Part shown: piece by piece, positions 36,757-49,737 of the stretch | Layout: every line of letters starts with the position of its first letter | How positions within the stretch are numbered: the first letter of the stretch is position 1 | NCBI GenBank assembly: GCA_905250025.1 | Contig: CAJNOJ010000045.1 | Span: 310,001-374,000, forward strand | Length of the DNA: 64,000 nt | Direction of reading: 5' to 3' | Source: Adineta ricciae | Lineage: Eukaryota > Rotifera > Eurotatoria > Adinetida > Adinetidae | Position numbers and translations under genes: made by a program | Notes under the pieces: model-generated | Told to the model about the DNA's origin: nothing | Seen by the model: only the letters and a program-made list of their open reading frames with translations | Database searches by the model: none

Positions 36757-37064
36757 TTTTAATTACTCTGAAATATATAGGAACAAGTCAACAGCGGACT
36801 TTGGTCTAATCATGCGACGACATGACAACTAACTTGAAGGCTAAAGCGTGATGGCAAACACCGCTAGCGACCTCTAACGAATAACAAAATAAAAATCGGA
36901 TGTGAACAAATTCGTCATGAAAAATACGAGCTTATTTGGCAAAAAAAAGAAATATGAATTCAAGTGTTATTATTTACTCAAAAGATATTCGTTGAATACA
37001 GTGATTGGTAGCGAAACCATATCGTTTTCATTCTGTATTCCCTTCTAGATTGAAATTAATCAAA

Positions 37065-37327
37065 ATGTCTGCAGCACAAAAACGAGCGTGGCCAGAATTA
37101 GTCGGTAAAGACGCCGATTCTGCCATTAAAACTATTCAACAAGAATCCGGTATACAACTGTCGTTAATTTCATCGTTCCAATATGAATCTTTTGTTGGAA
37201 TTTAGATATTACTAATATTCAAACTCTTCGTGATAATTCGCCAGTTACACTCGAGTTTTGTCCAACGCGAGTTCGTCTGTTCGTCGATGCAAAAAACATT
37301 GTTACAGTCGAGCCGCGCATCGGTTAA
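37065..37327 (+). CDS. potato inhibitor I family (I13) serine protease inhibitor
   Basis: Exons 37065-37149 and 37206-37327 join in frame (207 nt, 68 aa). The fold markers are WPELVGKDADSAI and the binding loop SPVTLEFCPTRVRLFVD, ending VTVEPRIG, aligned with the eglin c pattern SPVTLDLRYNRVRVF. The inferred P1-P1' pair is Leu-Glu, which predicts chymotrypsin, elastase or subtilisin-type targets. No signal peptide is present, so it is cytosolic unless an upstream exon is missed. The family is common in plants and known from leeches. It precedes RPL39 by 154 bp on the same strand. Confidence 0.9.
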
Positions 37328-37440
37328 ATTCTGTTTTTTCTCTTTATACATATCTTTTTAATCCTGCTGGGTCTACTTGTGTAATATATAGTTATGTATA
37401 TGCTCGACAATTTTTCCTTGAGAGCAATGTAAAATGTATG

Positions 37441-37481
37441 AATAAAAGTTTTGAGTAATTTTTTTTTTCTATTCTTTTCAG
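37441..37481 (+). promoter_or_regulatory. intercistronic poly(A) signal and trans-splice-like acceptor
   Basis: AATAAA at 37441-37446 is followed by a long T-rich tract and TTTTCAG ending at 37481. The RPL39 ATG begins on the next base. This is the layout of an SL trans-splicing site between two genes of an operon. An ordinary 5'UTR intron acceptor cannot be excluded. Confidence 0.5.
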
Positions 37482-37697
37482 ATGGCTTCAAATAAGACTC
37501 TTAAGATTAAAAAGGTTCTTGCCAAGAAACAAAAACAAAATCGACCTGTACCGCAATGGGTAAGGAGAGAGAAGTTGCTCGATGCTGACAAAATTATACT
37601 TTTGGCTTTGTGTTTGTAGATTCGAATGCGTACGGGAAATACAATTCGATACAATTCGAAACGACGTCATTTTCGTCGCACAAAACTCAAATTGTAA
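37482..37697 (+). CDS. RPL39: 60S ribosomal protein L39 (eL39)
   Basis: Exons 37482-37559 and 37620-37697 (156 nt, 51 aa, exactly the family length). The sequence reads [38 protein letters not shown] and RTKL, the near-universal eL39 signature lining the exit tunnel of the large subunit. The intron follows the PQW codons. The start codon abuts an AG acceptor, so the leader must be joined by splicing. Confidence 0.97.
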
Positions 37698-38033
37698 ACA
37701 ATTTTCAATGATGATAGCAAAGACATTCGTTTGTTTTTCGCGTCTATCGTTATTGTTTTTACATTTGTGAACAAAAAGAAAATAAAAGAAAGAAAATAAC
37801 CATCAGATAGATTTCACCCATCAGTTTGATTTTAGATCAGACGATGAATTCGAGAGCAGCATTAGTCCATCGAACAATGTTCCGCCTTGTGGCAAGTAAG
37901 AAAACAACGTGTAGTCACGTCTACGGAAAGCAATATGTTGTTTGTCCACGATGAGTCACCTGTGTTGATTTTATATTGCGATAGGTTTTTTCTGTTTTTC
38001 TCTTCATACATAACTTGAAATAGAAGATTTCCC
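37698..38033. other. spacer, RPL39 to ankyrin gene
   Basis: About 336 bp with RPL39 3' sequence (AATAAAAG near 37782) and the next gene's upstream region. No gene seen. Confidence 0.4.
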
Positions 38034-39357
38034 ATGATGCATTGTAGCTCGCCTGCAACGAACAAAAAGTCATCATCATTAACTGACAAACATTTACGAG
38101 ATTTCATTAATCGATTGGACAGTCATGTCAAAAGCCCGTCGGCTTCATCCGAAGTTCTACAAGCAATTTTGCATGAATATGCCCCATCGCCAACCATGCA
38201 CGAAACTATTCTGTATATCTATTCGAATGCGTTAAATAAGCCTACACTCAATCGACTACTTGATAAATCTGTTGAACAACTGAAATTGAATGACACGGCA
38301 CATCCAATTCAATTGGAAAAAGCTCAATTGATTCATCATGCAGTTATGAAAGATCATGAACATATTTTCCAGCTGTTAATCAAATCCGGTTTCGATGTCA
38401 ATAGTTTGTCATCCGATCGTAAGACGCCCCTATCAGTGGCCGTTGTCGCTAGTAATTTAGATCCAGCAAAACGGTTATTTTATATTCAATATCTGATCGC
38501 ACATGGAGCAAATGCAACAATAACCGATATTAATCATGTTTCGCCATTTAAGCGTCTATGTGGAATGGGTATGTCGAATCAGGATGAAGTTTTCTCTGAA
38601 AATTTGCCCACCGCACATATGTTTGATTTTACTTACAGAATCCAATTATCCGAAGATTTATACATTCTTTCTCGAGCATCTCTATTCGGTCTATATGGAT
38701 CAAGTGCAAAGCGAATTGAATGCTGGCCTGGCCAATGCTGTTTACAACTGGTGCGTTTCAATCGTCACTGACCTTCTTGAACGCGGTGCGACGCTTGATG
38801 CATTTCAATCGACCAGCAGCTTAAACGACTTTTTCACACAGATCGCCACGACTTTCTTTCAAGAGCGTCGTTCCATCGTCCAAATGGATGCATTTATTTT
38901 ATGTTTAATTCAAATGCTTGTTCATCATATTCCTTGTGTCAATTATGCACAGTGTATCGAGACGTTTTTTGAACTGATTTACATTCCTGGTGTTTGTTTC
39001 GAAACAAATAATGATCCACTAACGTACCCATCCGTAAGCAACATAAAAACACTTTTAACCATATCCACTTATTATGGATATTTAACAAAACAAAGTATAC
39101 ATCATATTCGCACGGAGCTTTTGCCAAAATTACTGACAATACCTATTCAAAATCCATCAGTGACACAGGCTGTTCGTCAAAGTTTACTGGACCAATTGAA
39201 TCGACATATTAATGAACTGATTATGAAGTATCATCAGAGTGCGATATCATTAACACTGCTCGCCACAAGGAAACTTCGTCGGGCGATGAAACACGTTACC
39301 CAACAAGACATCAGGAAACTAAATATCAGTCAACACTTGATGAAAAAAATCCTGTGA
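38034..39357 (+). CDS. ankyrin-repeat protein with SOCS-box-like C-terminus
   Basis: Exons 38034-38568 and 38639-39357 (1254 nt, 417 aa). Ankyrin-type repeats are visible at residues about 100-170: LIHHAVMKDHEHIFQLLIKSG..VN, then TPLSVAVVASN and YLIAHGANATITD. A long helical middle follows, with Cys/Trp and LLERGATLDAF. The last about 40 residues (SLTLLATRKLRRAM..ITKLNI-type, ending LMKKIL) resemble a SOCS box, as in ASB-type adaptors of cullin-5 ubiquitin ligases. The SOCS call is by pattern only, and specificity is unknown. Confidence 0.6.
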
Positions 39358-39626
39358 TGAACAATAGCTAATTAGTTTAAAAGAGAAAAACAAAACACGA
39401 TGTGATTCATTCGTAGATGATGACTCATCTTGAAGCGATAGATATTCGTTTCTAGTTCACTCCTTTCTTTTCTTACTTCGCTTGTTTATAACGAACGAAC
39501 GAACAGGAAAAAACATACGCGATACGAAAAATTTCTTATCTCTCCTCACACAGCTGCATGTTTTCTATACGTATACACACACGTACACATCTCTGATTTT
39601 TTAGATATCTATTTGAAATTGAAATC

Positions 39627-41511
39627 ATGCAAGGATTTTCTTGCCTTGCAATTGTTGTTTGTGCTCTATTGTTTGTTTATGGCAACGATGCTCGTCTGCC
39701 CCGGTTTGTACATCTGATGCACACAAATTTTCAAAGGAAAGATCGTGCAAATTTTTAGTGTGAAGTTACACCACTTCGAATCGGTACACGATCAACTTTT
39801 CGCAGCTGAATCACATCAATTAAACGCATTTGAACGCAAGTATGGTCTCGGTGGACCAATTCCGGAAGGATTAACAAACTACTTGGATGTAAAACACACT
39901 GAAGATTATGATTTGACTTTTATCGAAAGTTTTTAATATCTAGGCACAATACTATGGCGATATTGGTATTGGCACACCAGCTCAGACATTTCGTGTAGTA
40001 TTCGAGTAAGTACATTTGATTTATTTGCATAGAAGAACTGTTTTTCTTTGATTTTTGTTAGTACGGGTTCATCAAATCTCTGGGTACCAAGGTAAAAATC
40101 AGTCATTAAGCGACTTTTACATGAGGATTGTCATTCGATTATTTTAGTGTTCATTGTTCACTTTTGGATATCGCTTGTCGTAAGCTGAATATCTTCAAAT
40201 GATGTAGATAGAGATTTTTTCTCTCATAGAATTACACCGAAAATACAACGGTGCTAAATCGTCGACATACGTAGCAAATGGAACCGAATTCAAAGTAAAG
40301 AGCACGAAGATGTTCCCGTAAGACTTTCCTTTGTTCGACAGATTCAATATGGAACTGGTTCACTCCAAGGTTACGTTAGCATCGATACCGTTACGGTAAG
40401 ATTGATTGATTTCATGCGACTTCTTCTCAGGATTCAATTTTTTGCAGATTGGTGATGCTAAAATTCAAGGCCAAGGATTTGCTGAAGCAATTAAACAACC
40501 TGGTATTGTCTTTGTTACAGCGAAATTCGATGGTAAGACAAATACGATGATTTTGTTCTTTTTGTTTAACGAGAGAATTGCTTGTTCAAAGGTATCCTTG
40601 GTTTGGCTTATCCATCCATTGCTGTCGATGGTATCTATCCCGTTTTCAACAACATGTGGGATCAAAAACTAGTTCCTGATAATGTCTTTAGTTTCTGGCT
40701 TGATCGGTAGGTTTGAATCTTGGATATAATGCTCAAATGTTCAGCACATGCTTTCGATTGTAGGGATCCGCAGAATCCACGTGGTGGTGAAATTATTTTC
40801 GGTAAGATTTTGCTTGTGACAGTGTATATTGACAAGAAAAACTTCTGCTTATAGGCGGTTCGGACCCTGAGTTATACGAAGGTGAATTTACCTACGCTGA
40901 AGTTACACGAAAGGCTTACTGGCAGTTCAAACTTGATGGAATCTCAATCAATTCCAATCAATACTGCCAAGGCGGTTGTCAAGCGTAAGCAAATGAAGAA
41001 CGAGAAGATTCCTTTGACGATATTTCTTCTTTCGATTTAGTATTGCTGACACTGGTACCAGTCTTTTAGTCGGACCAAAAGCTGAAATTGCTAGTCTCAA
41101 TTCTAAATTAGGTGCCATTCCTATTCCCGGTGGTGAAGTAAGCTCGATAAGAAACGTGAAATCATCTTCAATCTTCGTTCATTTTAGTACATGCTCGACT
41201 GTAAATTAGTTCCTAATTTGCCACGTATTCATTTTACCATCAACGGCAATGATTTTTACTTGGATGGACCTGAATACGTTTTGACTGTTAGTCAATTCAA
41301 CAAGACAATCTGCTTATCTGGTTTTGCGGGTATTGATATTCCACCACCAGCTGGTCCACTTTGGATTCTCGGTGATGTTTTCATTGGTCCATGGTATACA
41401 GAATTCGATTTTGGTAACAACCGTATTGGTTTTGCCAAATCGGTCTCGCCAAAGAATTCGACAATGCGTGAATACAAGAAAACTTTATCACTTGCTGAAA
41501 TTTTAAATTAA
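39627..41511 (+). CDS. CTSD: cathepsin D-like aspartic protease
   Basis: About ten exons with introns near 50 bp. Signal peptide at residues 1-20 ([17 protein letters not shown]), then a propeptide (VKLHHFESV). [14 protein letters not shown] leads to the first catalytic motif, [11 protein letters not shown], which is split by an intron after the first base pair of the Asp codon. The flap region has [26 protein letters not shown] and YWQFKLDGI follow, then the second catalytic motif, [11 protein letters not shown]. The cathepsin-D polyproline loop [21 protein letters not shown] is present. The C-terminus has an extra 20 polar residues ending LSLAEILN. It is lysosomal or secreted. All catalytic residues are intact. 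Confidence 0.95.
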
Positions 41512-42427
41512 CTCACCCGAGATTAAAAGACAAACGATTCACTCATTTGTATGTTTTATAAAAGCATGTCAAACGATCTGTCCTCATTTCTCTCCATTCG
41601 TTCACTCTTTAGAATCCAGCTTTCGTTCTTTCTTTTGCTATTTGTGTATTTATCGTCTTTGTAGTTGCCATTACTCTCAATAAAGTCCTATTCCAGCATA
41701 ACTCTTTCTCTACCGGCGATCAATTTTCATGTATTTGTATAAGAGAAGTCGGTCAGTTTACTCCTCTCTATTTTCACGATGTGAGAGGATTTCCTTGAGA
41801 GAAAGAATGATGATGTAATACTTTTTTTCATTAATTGTACAATAGCAGAAAAGAGAAAGTTTCAACGATGCGAGGAATGGCAAAGAATAGAAATACTGTG
41901 TTGGTAATAATCGAAAGTTGACAATCAAGGGCAAATATTCAACAACTTTATTCGATATTTGATAAAAATTAATCATAATCGCTTGATAAATATTTTCAAG
42001 TTCTCTCATACTTCTTGTACGATCAGTACATCGTCAAGAGAGCGGAGGATTCTCATATGCAGAGACATCTATCGAACGATACATAGTAGAATCACTGATA
42101 TCACATTTGTGTTGATCTTTTCTCGAATTTGCTCGAATCCAGAGCGAATCTGCAATGAAATTTTTCGTTCCGCTCGTATACAGATGTTTAGTTGTCGTTA
42201 CCACGATAACGACTTGAACCATGGTAGTCAAGAGATGTCATTGGTTCATTTCTTTTCATTCTCCTATCATTCCATAAACCGCTAGTTAAAAAAAATAAAA
42301 GAAAATACATTTTCAAACTTGATTGTTTGTTTTCTTTTGTTTAGACAGGTTAAAATGGATTCTGTTCGGGGTGTTTTCTAAAAAACAATCAATAAGCTAC
42401 CTAGAGAAAGAGATCTGATTGTTTACC
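41512..42427. other. intergenic, cathepsin D to CEP135
   Basis: Cathepsin D 3'UTR (AATAAA at 41679-41684), then about 700 bp without a gene. The tract TTTTCTTTTGTTTAG ending near 42344 looks like an acceptor for a 5'UTR intron or spliced leader of CEP135. Confidence 0.45.
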
Positions 42428-45400
42428 ATGACGTCGATATCGGAACAAAAGTATACAACATTGAGAAAACGTCTCGATCAATTTGGTTTCAAACAACCAT
42501 TAGCAATTGAATCATTACCATTGGTAGAAAAACTTTTCCAAGCGTTTATTCAAACAACTGAAGAACTCAAGAAAGCAAAAGAAGTATGAAGGATTTCGAG
42601 AATGATTTCTTTTTTATCTATGTATTTGTAGAATCCACCAGCAGCGTATGCACCACCTCCACCAGCAACATCGTCCTCGACAAACGGAGTATCATCTGCT
42701 CATCCTTATAAAAACGACAACGCTCGTTTGGTAAAAGAGAACAATGATCTACATCTGGAGCTATTGAAGGCTCGCGAGCAACTCGACCATCATGTGAAAG
42801 GTAGAAAATGAGAAAGAAAAGCCCGATACAAACAGATGGTTTGAGCATTCTTTTGTGTAACTTAGAATTCAAAAGTCAGTTGAGAAAGCTCGAACATGAA
42901 AATGCTGACCTTCGTTTCCTGAATACCCAATACATCCATCGACTTCGAACATTGGAAAAAGAATCTCGTCAGAAAGACAATAAAATTCTCGAATTACAGG
43001 AGAAGAACTTTCAAGCTGTTGTTCAAACACCAGGTACGGCCCAGAGCATTGCCATCTTGGAAAAGACTCATTGGCATGTTTTCTTTTTCAGGTGGAAATA
43101 AGCATACGATTCCATTCCGTCGTCAACGCTTAGATATCGATGAAATGCTACCTGAATCCTCTTCATCACAACGAACATCTCTTCAACAACTACCCTACGT
43201 CAATGATCCATACATCATCGACATTGTGAAAGTCACTGAGGATCGCATTGCTGAACTGGAAGTCGAATTACAACAACAAAAACAACATACTGACGAAGTC
43301 GAAACCAAAATGACAAATCTTAAATATCAGGTGAGATATCGACGTTGTTCTTAGAAGATAATTCAAAAGCAGAAAGTTTTTCTTTTCGTAAGATGCTTGT
43401 TTTTCACTTATCGCACTGATATCATAGGTAAATACACTTCGAAAGCGATAGGAACGAAACAAAATCGAGTTCGATAAGAAAAGATATTTTCTTATTATTT
43501 ATAATTTCATTTCTGTACACATCACCTGCGATTGTGAATGAGATTATCTTTATCGATAGAACGAAAATCACAAAAGAAGAAAAGTAACCGCCATTAGGCA
43601 CATACATAGTCACTGAGTAGAAGCGCAGGAGAAAGAGAAAAAGAATGAAAGAAGCCAATCTGATCTCTTAACAATACACTGTTCTGTACTTTCGTCATTC
43701 GTTTCAAGTGCAGAAGAAAGTTGTAAATCTTGATTGAATGCATAGTTAAAAGAACGCAAATTCTCTATTAACTACCATCTCAGCCGCAGCCAGCTTGCGT
43801 GAATGCATCATCATCGTCATCTATCGTTTGCGTTTATTATGCTGAAGCTTTCTCAAAACGCTTGATTCGTTTTCACGATCGCATGGATATTTCTTTCTCT
43901 TTCTTTGTTATGCCACCGCAAGCCACAAATTCTTTTTGTGTGTTTCATGGTCGCCATCTTCTGTAAGCGATAGTAGGAGAAGTATTCGTATCTCGATATT
44001 ATTTTATTAAAAATGAAAGCGTTGTTTTGTTTGACAATGTCACTTGCAAATTCTTTTTCAAACATATTATAACTCGCTTCTTTTCACTCCACTATTTTTT
44101 TATGCTACAAATCTCAGTGTTTATAATGTTGTTAGTAAGAAGTACACACACACACACATATACACACAAACGAAAGAAAAACAGAACATTTGATTTTTCT
44201 CTCGCTGTTCGTCTCTTTCGCTTTCTCTCTCTGTCTTCACTATTGTTTTCTTTGATTTCTACCTAGAAAAGAAAAGAATTTGAAAGTGAACGAAAAAAGA
44301 AGACACACAAGAAGTCCCCTCCAGGAAAGTTTTTCGGATGAGAGTTTGTCTTTGATCAGCAGCGAACTGTCTGGCAAGAAATTTAGACATGTACTCCCCT
44401 CGACGTCATGGATCTGTATCTGATCTGCACAATAATCATACTGTTTCGTCACTGATGAGAGCGACAGCAAGATCAGCACTGTCGCATTATCCTCAGCAAT
44501 CTAGTCGTCCAAAATCAAGATCAAAGACGAATTTGAATGCATCCTATTCATTTCGTTCGCCTAGTACACATAAGGTTTGTATAATATCTTTCCTCGTAGT
44601 CATTTATTTACAAATGAGAAGAATACCTAAAAATGTAATTTGATATAGAGGACTACATCGCGCTTTTGAAGTCGATTGCTTCATGTTTGTCTCTCTAGGT
44701 TGAAAATCGCGATCGGGAAATTGAACGACTTCATCGAGTATTGGATGGTGGTCGATCAGCGGATACTCTTTCACTTGAATCAAGACTGAAAAGTAATGAA
44801 AAAGTCATTGCTAATCAAAGTGCACAAGTAAGAAGCTTTTTGACAAGAAAATGAAGTCTTTATTCGGAAATGTTCAGATTGACTTCCTTCATGAAACCAA
44901 TCGGGCACTAGAAAGACGTTTACAAGAATTGACCGAATTGAAACGTAACCTATCCGACAAACAGTTCGAAGAACGCCTTCGAAATACTGATCTACTTCGA
45001 GATCTCAAGGATATTGATCGCCTTGCACGTAAAGTACAAGCCGACAAGGACTTTACTGTTGAAGCAGCCGATCGAGAACTGAACGAAGCTAAGGTAGATA
45101 TCCATCTACGTTTTTTTTTCTGACCGATGATCATTTTTTCAGATCGAAATTCAACAAAATCATCGCGAAATGCAATCACTCGACACCAGAGTTGCTTGTT
45201 TAACAGCGGTATGTATATTTGATGAGCATACACCTCTATTCAAGTCATTGTTCGTTGATGTAAAAGTCACAATGAAATATTTTGATTATCTAATCAGTTT
45301 GAAGGATGTGATAACAATTTGACTGAAACCATACTCTTAAAAAAATAAAGCAAATGATATTTGTTGACATTCAGCTGAGGATAACATGCTCATATAAACA

Positions 45401-48400
45401 GAATCCCAAATGTGTCACTTCCCTTTTGTAATAATGGGAAGAAGATTGACTTGCTCAAGTGTTCATATTTGAACATTCGCTCGTTGACAACTAGAAGAGA
45501 TCCTCAGCGATGAACGCTGTTGTAATTAAAAGTCTGGAACTTCACAAGGCCACTTTGTGGCAGAGTAACAACGACAATTGATCAGCTATTTTTATACTCG
45601 CTCTTAAAACAACAAAGAAAAATTGTTCGATTGTAGTACTTCGATGTTTTTCTCGCCTTCGTCTGTCTTTTTCGTTCGAAGGCTTCACTCGACATCCGAA
45701 CAAATTGGAAACGATTGTCAATCTTACCTTTTTCCTATGTTGAACTCGTGACACAGATTTTTACTAAGCGTTTGGTCGTATTGTAGGAAAAGAAGAGTTT
45801 ATTGGAAGAAGTCGATGGATTGCGAAATCAATGTGCTGAACGTAATAACGAATTGGCTCATGCGCAAGAACTTCTCGAACGTACGCAAGCAGAAAAAGCA
45901 AAGTTAAGTCGTCGCGTATCGAAATTAGTCCTCAATGGTATATGATTTCGTGCATTTTAATTTGTCTACTGTGTATTTGTTTAGAAAAAGATCTTCTTCA
46001 AGAATTACAGAAATGTCGTCGCACAACTCGAGCTCCAACTCCGACAGCGACTGGCGCTTCATCATCAAAGAAACTTTCTCTTCCAGCGCGACTCGATCTT
46101 CATCTGAAGAACGTCGAAGATGAACGTGATATGTATAAAAATGAAACGGAAATTCTTCAGAAATTACTTAACGAACGTTCACGTACTACCGGCTCATCAT
46201 CACCGTCGAATTCACGGCCACGCGGCCGATCACTATCTCCAACGCCTGGTTCACGTACAACCGCTCGTCGTGATATTGCAACTTCACCTGTCATTCAATA
46301 TAGTCGACGATCTGGAAGCAATGGTAGCGCGTCACCGACACGTTGTACTGTTTGTGGAATCCATCGAAATCGATCGTCACCAACACGAGTAAGATATAGT
46401 GCTGTGTTGATGAATGTGATGCGAATGGTTTTATCCGTTCGAAGGATTTGACTGTGTATGAAAGTCAATTGAGAAATGTGGAAGAAGAACGCGATCGTTT
46501 TCGAAAGGAACTTAGTAAATATAAACGTTTATCAAAGGATAAAGTAAGCTGATGGACTTGCTGATTGGAGAGGATAGTCCGGCGTAGCACACAATTACAT
46601 AGGAAATGGTTTTGTTGAAAGCATAGAGAGTAATATTTGGTATATTTAGGATGGTGATGAATCTCAATTGGCTAAAGTAATACGAGAGAAAGAAGATCTA
46701 CAACTGTTGTTAAACAAGTTCGAGCGTCACATGGGAGAAGTATAAGATAAGATCTCTATCGTTCGATGTGATAATTTTCGTCTAACTTAGATCCAAGGCA
46801 ATATAAAAGTTCTCACCAATGAAAGAGATAACCTAAGTGTTCTCTATGAGCAGGTGAGTTATTTCATTTGACATTGAATTGATCGGAGAAACAATCTTGG
46901 AATTTCAGGCGAAAGAAGAACTACAGAAGGCTCGTCACGATTTTCTTCAATGTGCGCAAACACCGAAAGTATCTCTTGCTGCTCAAGCAATTTTACGTAA
47001 AGTCGAAAATGAACGCGATGCAGGTGAGTTTGAGTTGATGATCAAGAATATGCTTGAGATATGTTTCACTTTCTTAGCCCTGGTCGAAGCACGTTCAAGC
47101 ATGAACGAACGTGACACGCTACGAGAACGCTTGCGAGTAAGATCAACATTTCAAAACCATTGTCTATAGATGAATTGGTTATTCTATCAGATTGCTACGG
47201 ATACAAATCTGACTGAACGTGCGCGATTGGAACAACGCATCGAAGATCTTCAACTTGAAATACGAAAAGTAAATACTGCTTCGTTCTCAACCGAATAAAA
47301 ACGTTTTTCGCTGTAATATTTCAGCTGGACAATGATCGCGAAGAACTTCTTCAACAAAATCATTTACTACGAGAGCAAATCAAAGATTTCGAGAGTAAAC
47401 TTGACGAACAATTATTTACGACTTCTCAGTTAAATCAAGAACTAAATGATCAAAAAACCACGTCATCACAATTGAGATTCCTTTCCGAAGAAGCAGAACG
47501 GCTCGTTCAGGAAAATCAGAGACAGCTGAACTTGAAGAAAGAAGAACTTCGAGTACAAGAGGAGAAAACTCTTCGACTCGAAAAGAAACTTCGTATGTTC
47601 GTTTCGATTCTCTTGACAGATCTTGACAATTTTCATCTTTAGTCGATTTACAAGAAACGAACAAAGATATCAAAGACGATTTTCATGTTGTCCGTGCAAC
47701 TGTTCAAACACTGGACAAAGAAAAAGATCGTCTATGTGGTGAACTCGATCTCAAGGCTGAAGAAAATCTACACTTAATCCAAGAGATCAACTCGAAAACA
47801 CGCCGAATCGATGAATTAACAATGATGATCACAGAGTTAGAAGCAGCACTCGAGTAAATTCTTTTAGATTCACAAATCGACAAGTTTGAACATGTCTGAT
47901 TCGGTTTTAGTCGTTCGAAAGATGACACCAAGCAAAAGTTAAAAGAAATCACCAGTATGCGAATGCAATTAGATCGAAATTTAGAAGAATTGAACGAGTA
48001 TCGACGCAAACTCGATCTTAACGCACGGGAAAACAAACGATTACAAGATGATCTTCTCACAGTAACACGAGAGAATCAAGTAAGCACTCACTATTGTGCG
48101 ATTGCAAACAGCATCTCGAGAATACTTCTTTTCTAGACAATTCATCAAGAACTTGAACATGCGATCGACGACAAAGAAAATCTGAAATTACAAGTTCAAG
48201 AATACATCAAAGAAGTATCAAAATGCGAAACTGTTATTACACAAAAAGTATGTTCGAGACAGTCGAATGTGTTCCTTTAGTATTATCCTTCTTCGAATTA
48301 GGAAAACGATCGAACAACACTATTCGAACAATATCGTGAAGCGACGAATGAGTTGAGTCGGGCGAAACTAATTCTCGCCGATATGGAATCTCAAGCTGCT

Positions 48401-49737
48401 GGTCTCAAACAAGAACTACAAATCAGAGCAGCTGATATGAAACGTTTCACCGAACGTATCGATTATCTCGAACGCGAACTTCAACAAGTAATCACTGATA
48501 GAACGCCTCTCATCTCATTTCATTTCATTGATCTTTCGTTTTTTCAGCATATCTCTGTCGGTCACGAATACGAAATTCAGCTATCGAATATGAATCGTTC
48601 GTTACAACGTAATGAAGAAATTATCAAGCGATTGCAGGCAGAGAAACAAAACTATGCAAGTGAAATATCGAACATTCGCGATTTGAACTCGACAGTCGAG
48701 AACAAGAAGGAACAGATCATTCGCGAATTAACAGGCCGAGAAATTGAAAATGAACAGTTGCAAGCAGCGATTAGTGATATGAAATTAGAAATCGATATGT
48801 TACATACGCAAATTAATAACGAAAAAGCTATGGTGCGAACTCTAGAAGAAATCATTAGTTCATCGCGTGAAAAAGAATTTCAAACGCAAATTCATACACA
48901 AGAAAAAGATTCCGAACTACAATTATCCCGAGAACGAGCAAATATGAGTGATATAAAAATGTATGTAGAAAATAAATTGGTCTTTTGCAAGAAATTTCTC
49001 TATCGATTCGTTTCTGTAGACAAAGTCAAGGAAAAGAAATTGCAGCATTACGTGCACAAGTTATCGGACTGGAATCTGATAATGATCGACTTAAGCGACA
49101 GTTAACAAGTGAAAGATTCGAAAGGTAGGACGGAGAAAATGATATAAGACAATGTCGACTTTTGCCTTTTACTGTAGAGAAAAAGCAGCTCAGGATCTAC
49201 GAAAATTAACCGATCTTACATCGAATATTGATTACGATTCTCGATATCGTAGTACATCACCGAAGTTGACGTCGACTGTGACAAGGTAAGACGTTTGTTT
49301 TTCTCTTTCGAATCATCATTATGTTATTGCAGTACGAGTGCACATCGTTCGTCGACAAGAAACTATTCTCCTGGACGCACTGAACTCCCTCAAACATCGC
49401 CAACTAAGGTTTGTTTATCAGAAATATCCTTTTCGACGAAACTTTGTAACATTTAATAATGTGTGTATGTGTTTTGTAAAGATCTCGGTGTCGCTGAAAG
49501 TTTCCGAACTTAGTAGAAGTCGGGAAACTCTTCCAGAGACTATCGATAATTCCAGTGTCCATAACAATAACTCGACTGATGATACTGTATGTTATCATCA
49601 TTGATTGCTTGATGATTTCTCTCTATCCTTCTGCTTTAATTTTTCTGTTTTAAATCTTTTTCGATCTAATTTCTCTCACTCTCTCGTTTTAGGGTGTTGA
49701 TCGTTCGTGCAGTTTATGTGTTGATACAACACCATAA
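42428..49737 (+). CDS. CEP135: CEP135 centriolar coiled-coil protein
   Basis: The early exons are 42428-42583, 42632-42800 and 42866-43033; more than 20 follow. The N-terminus EQKYTTLRKRLDQFGFKQ.LAIESLPLVEKLF matches the tubulin/SAS-6-binding head of CEP135 almost residue by residue. KNFQAVVQTPGG and PFRRQRLDIDE then follow as in the human protein. Next come ENRDREIERL, LDGGRSADTLSLESRL, long coiled coils, an Arg/Ser-rich low-complexity linker (46.0-46.4 kb), and the conserved C-terminal HxKEF..H..EKDSELQLSRER block. The tail is Ser/Thr-rich, ending VDTTP. CEP135 builds the cartwheel-to-triplet link in centrioles and basal bodies. Length is roughly 1100-1200 aa. Two introns are unusually long (43331-44698 and about 45211-45786). 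Confidence 0.93.
44143..44159. repeat. (CA)n microsatellite in CEP135 intron
   Basis: Alternating AC run followed by related imperfect repeats, within the long intron just upstream of the candidate alternative exon. Confidence 0.7.
44389..44574 (+). other. candidate alternative first exon of CEP135
   Basis: This sits inside the 1.37-kb intron 43331-44698. An ATG at 44389 opens a 62-codon Ser/Arg-rich segment (MYSPRRHGSVSDLHNNH ... RSPSTHK) that ends in phase 0 at a GTTTGT donor. The next CEP135 exon (44699, VENRDREIE) is also entered in phase 0, so it can splice directly. This would give an isoform lacking the N-terminal centriole-binding head, using an internal promoter. The Ser/Arg-rich start recalls the related sperm protein TSGA10. 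Confidence 0.55.
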
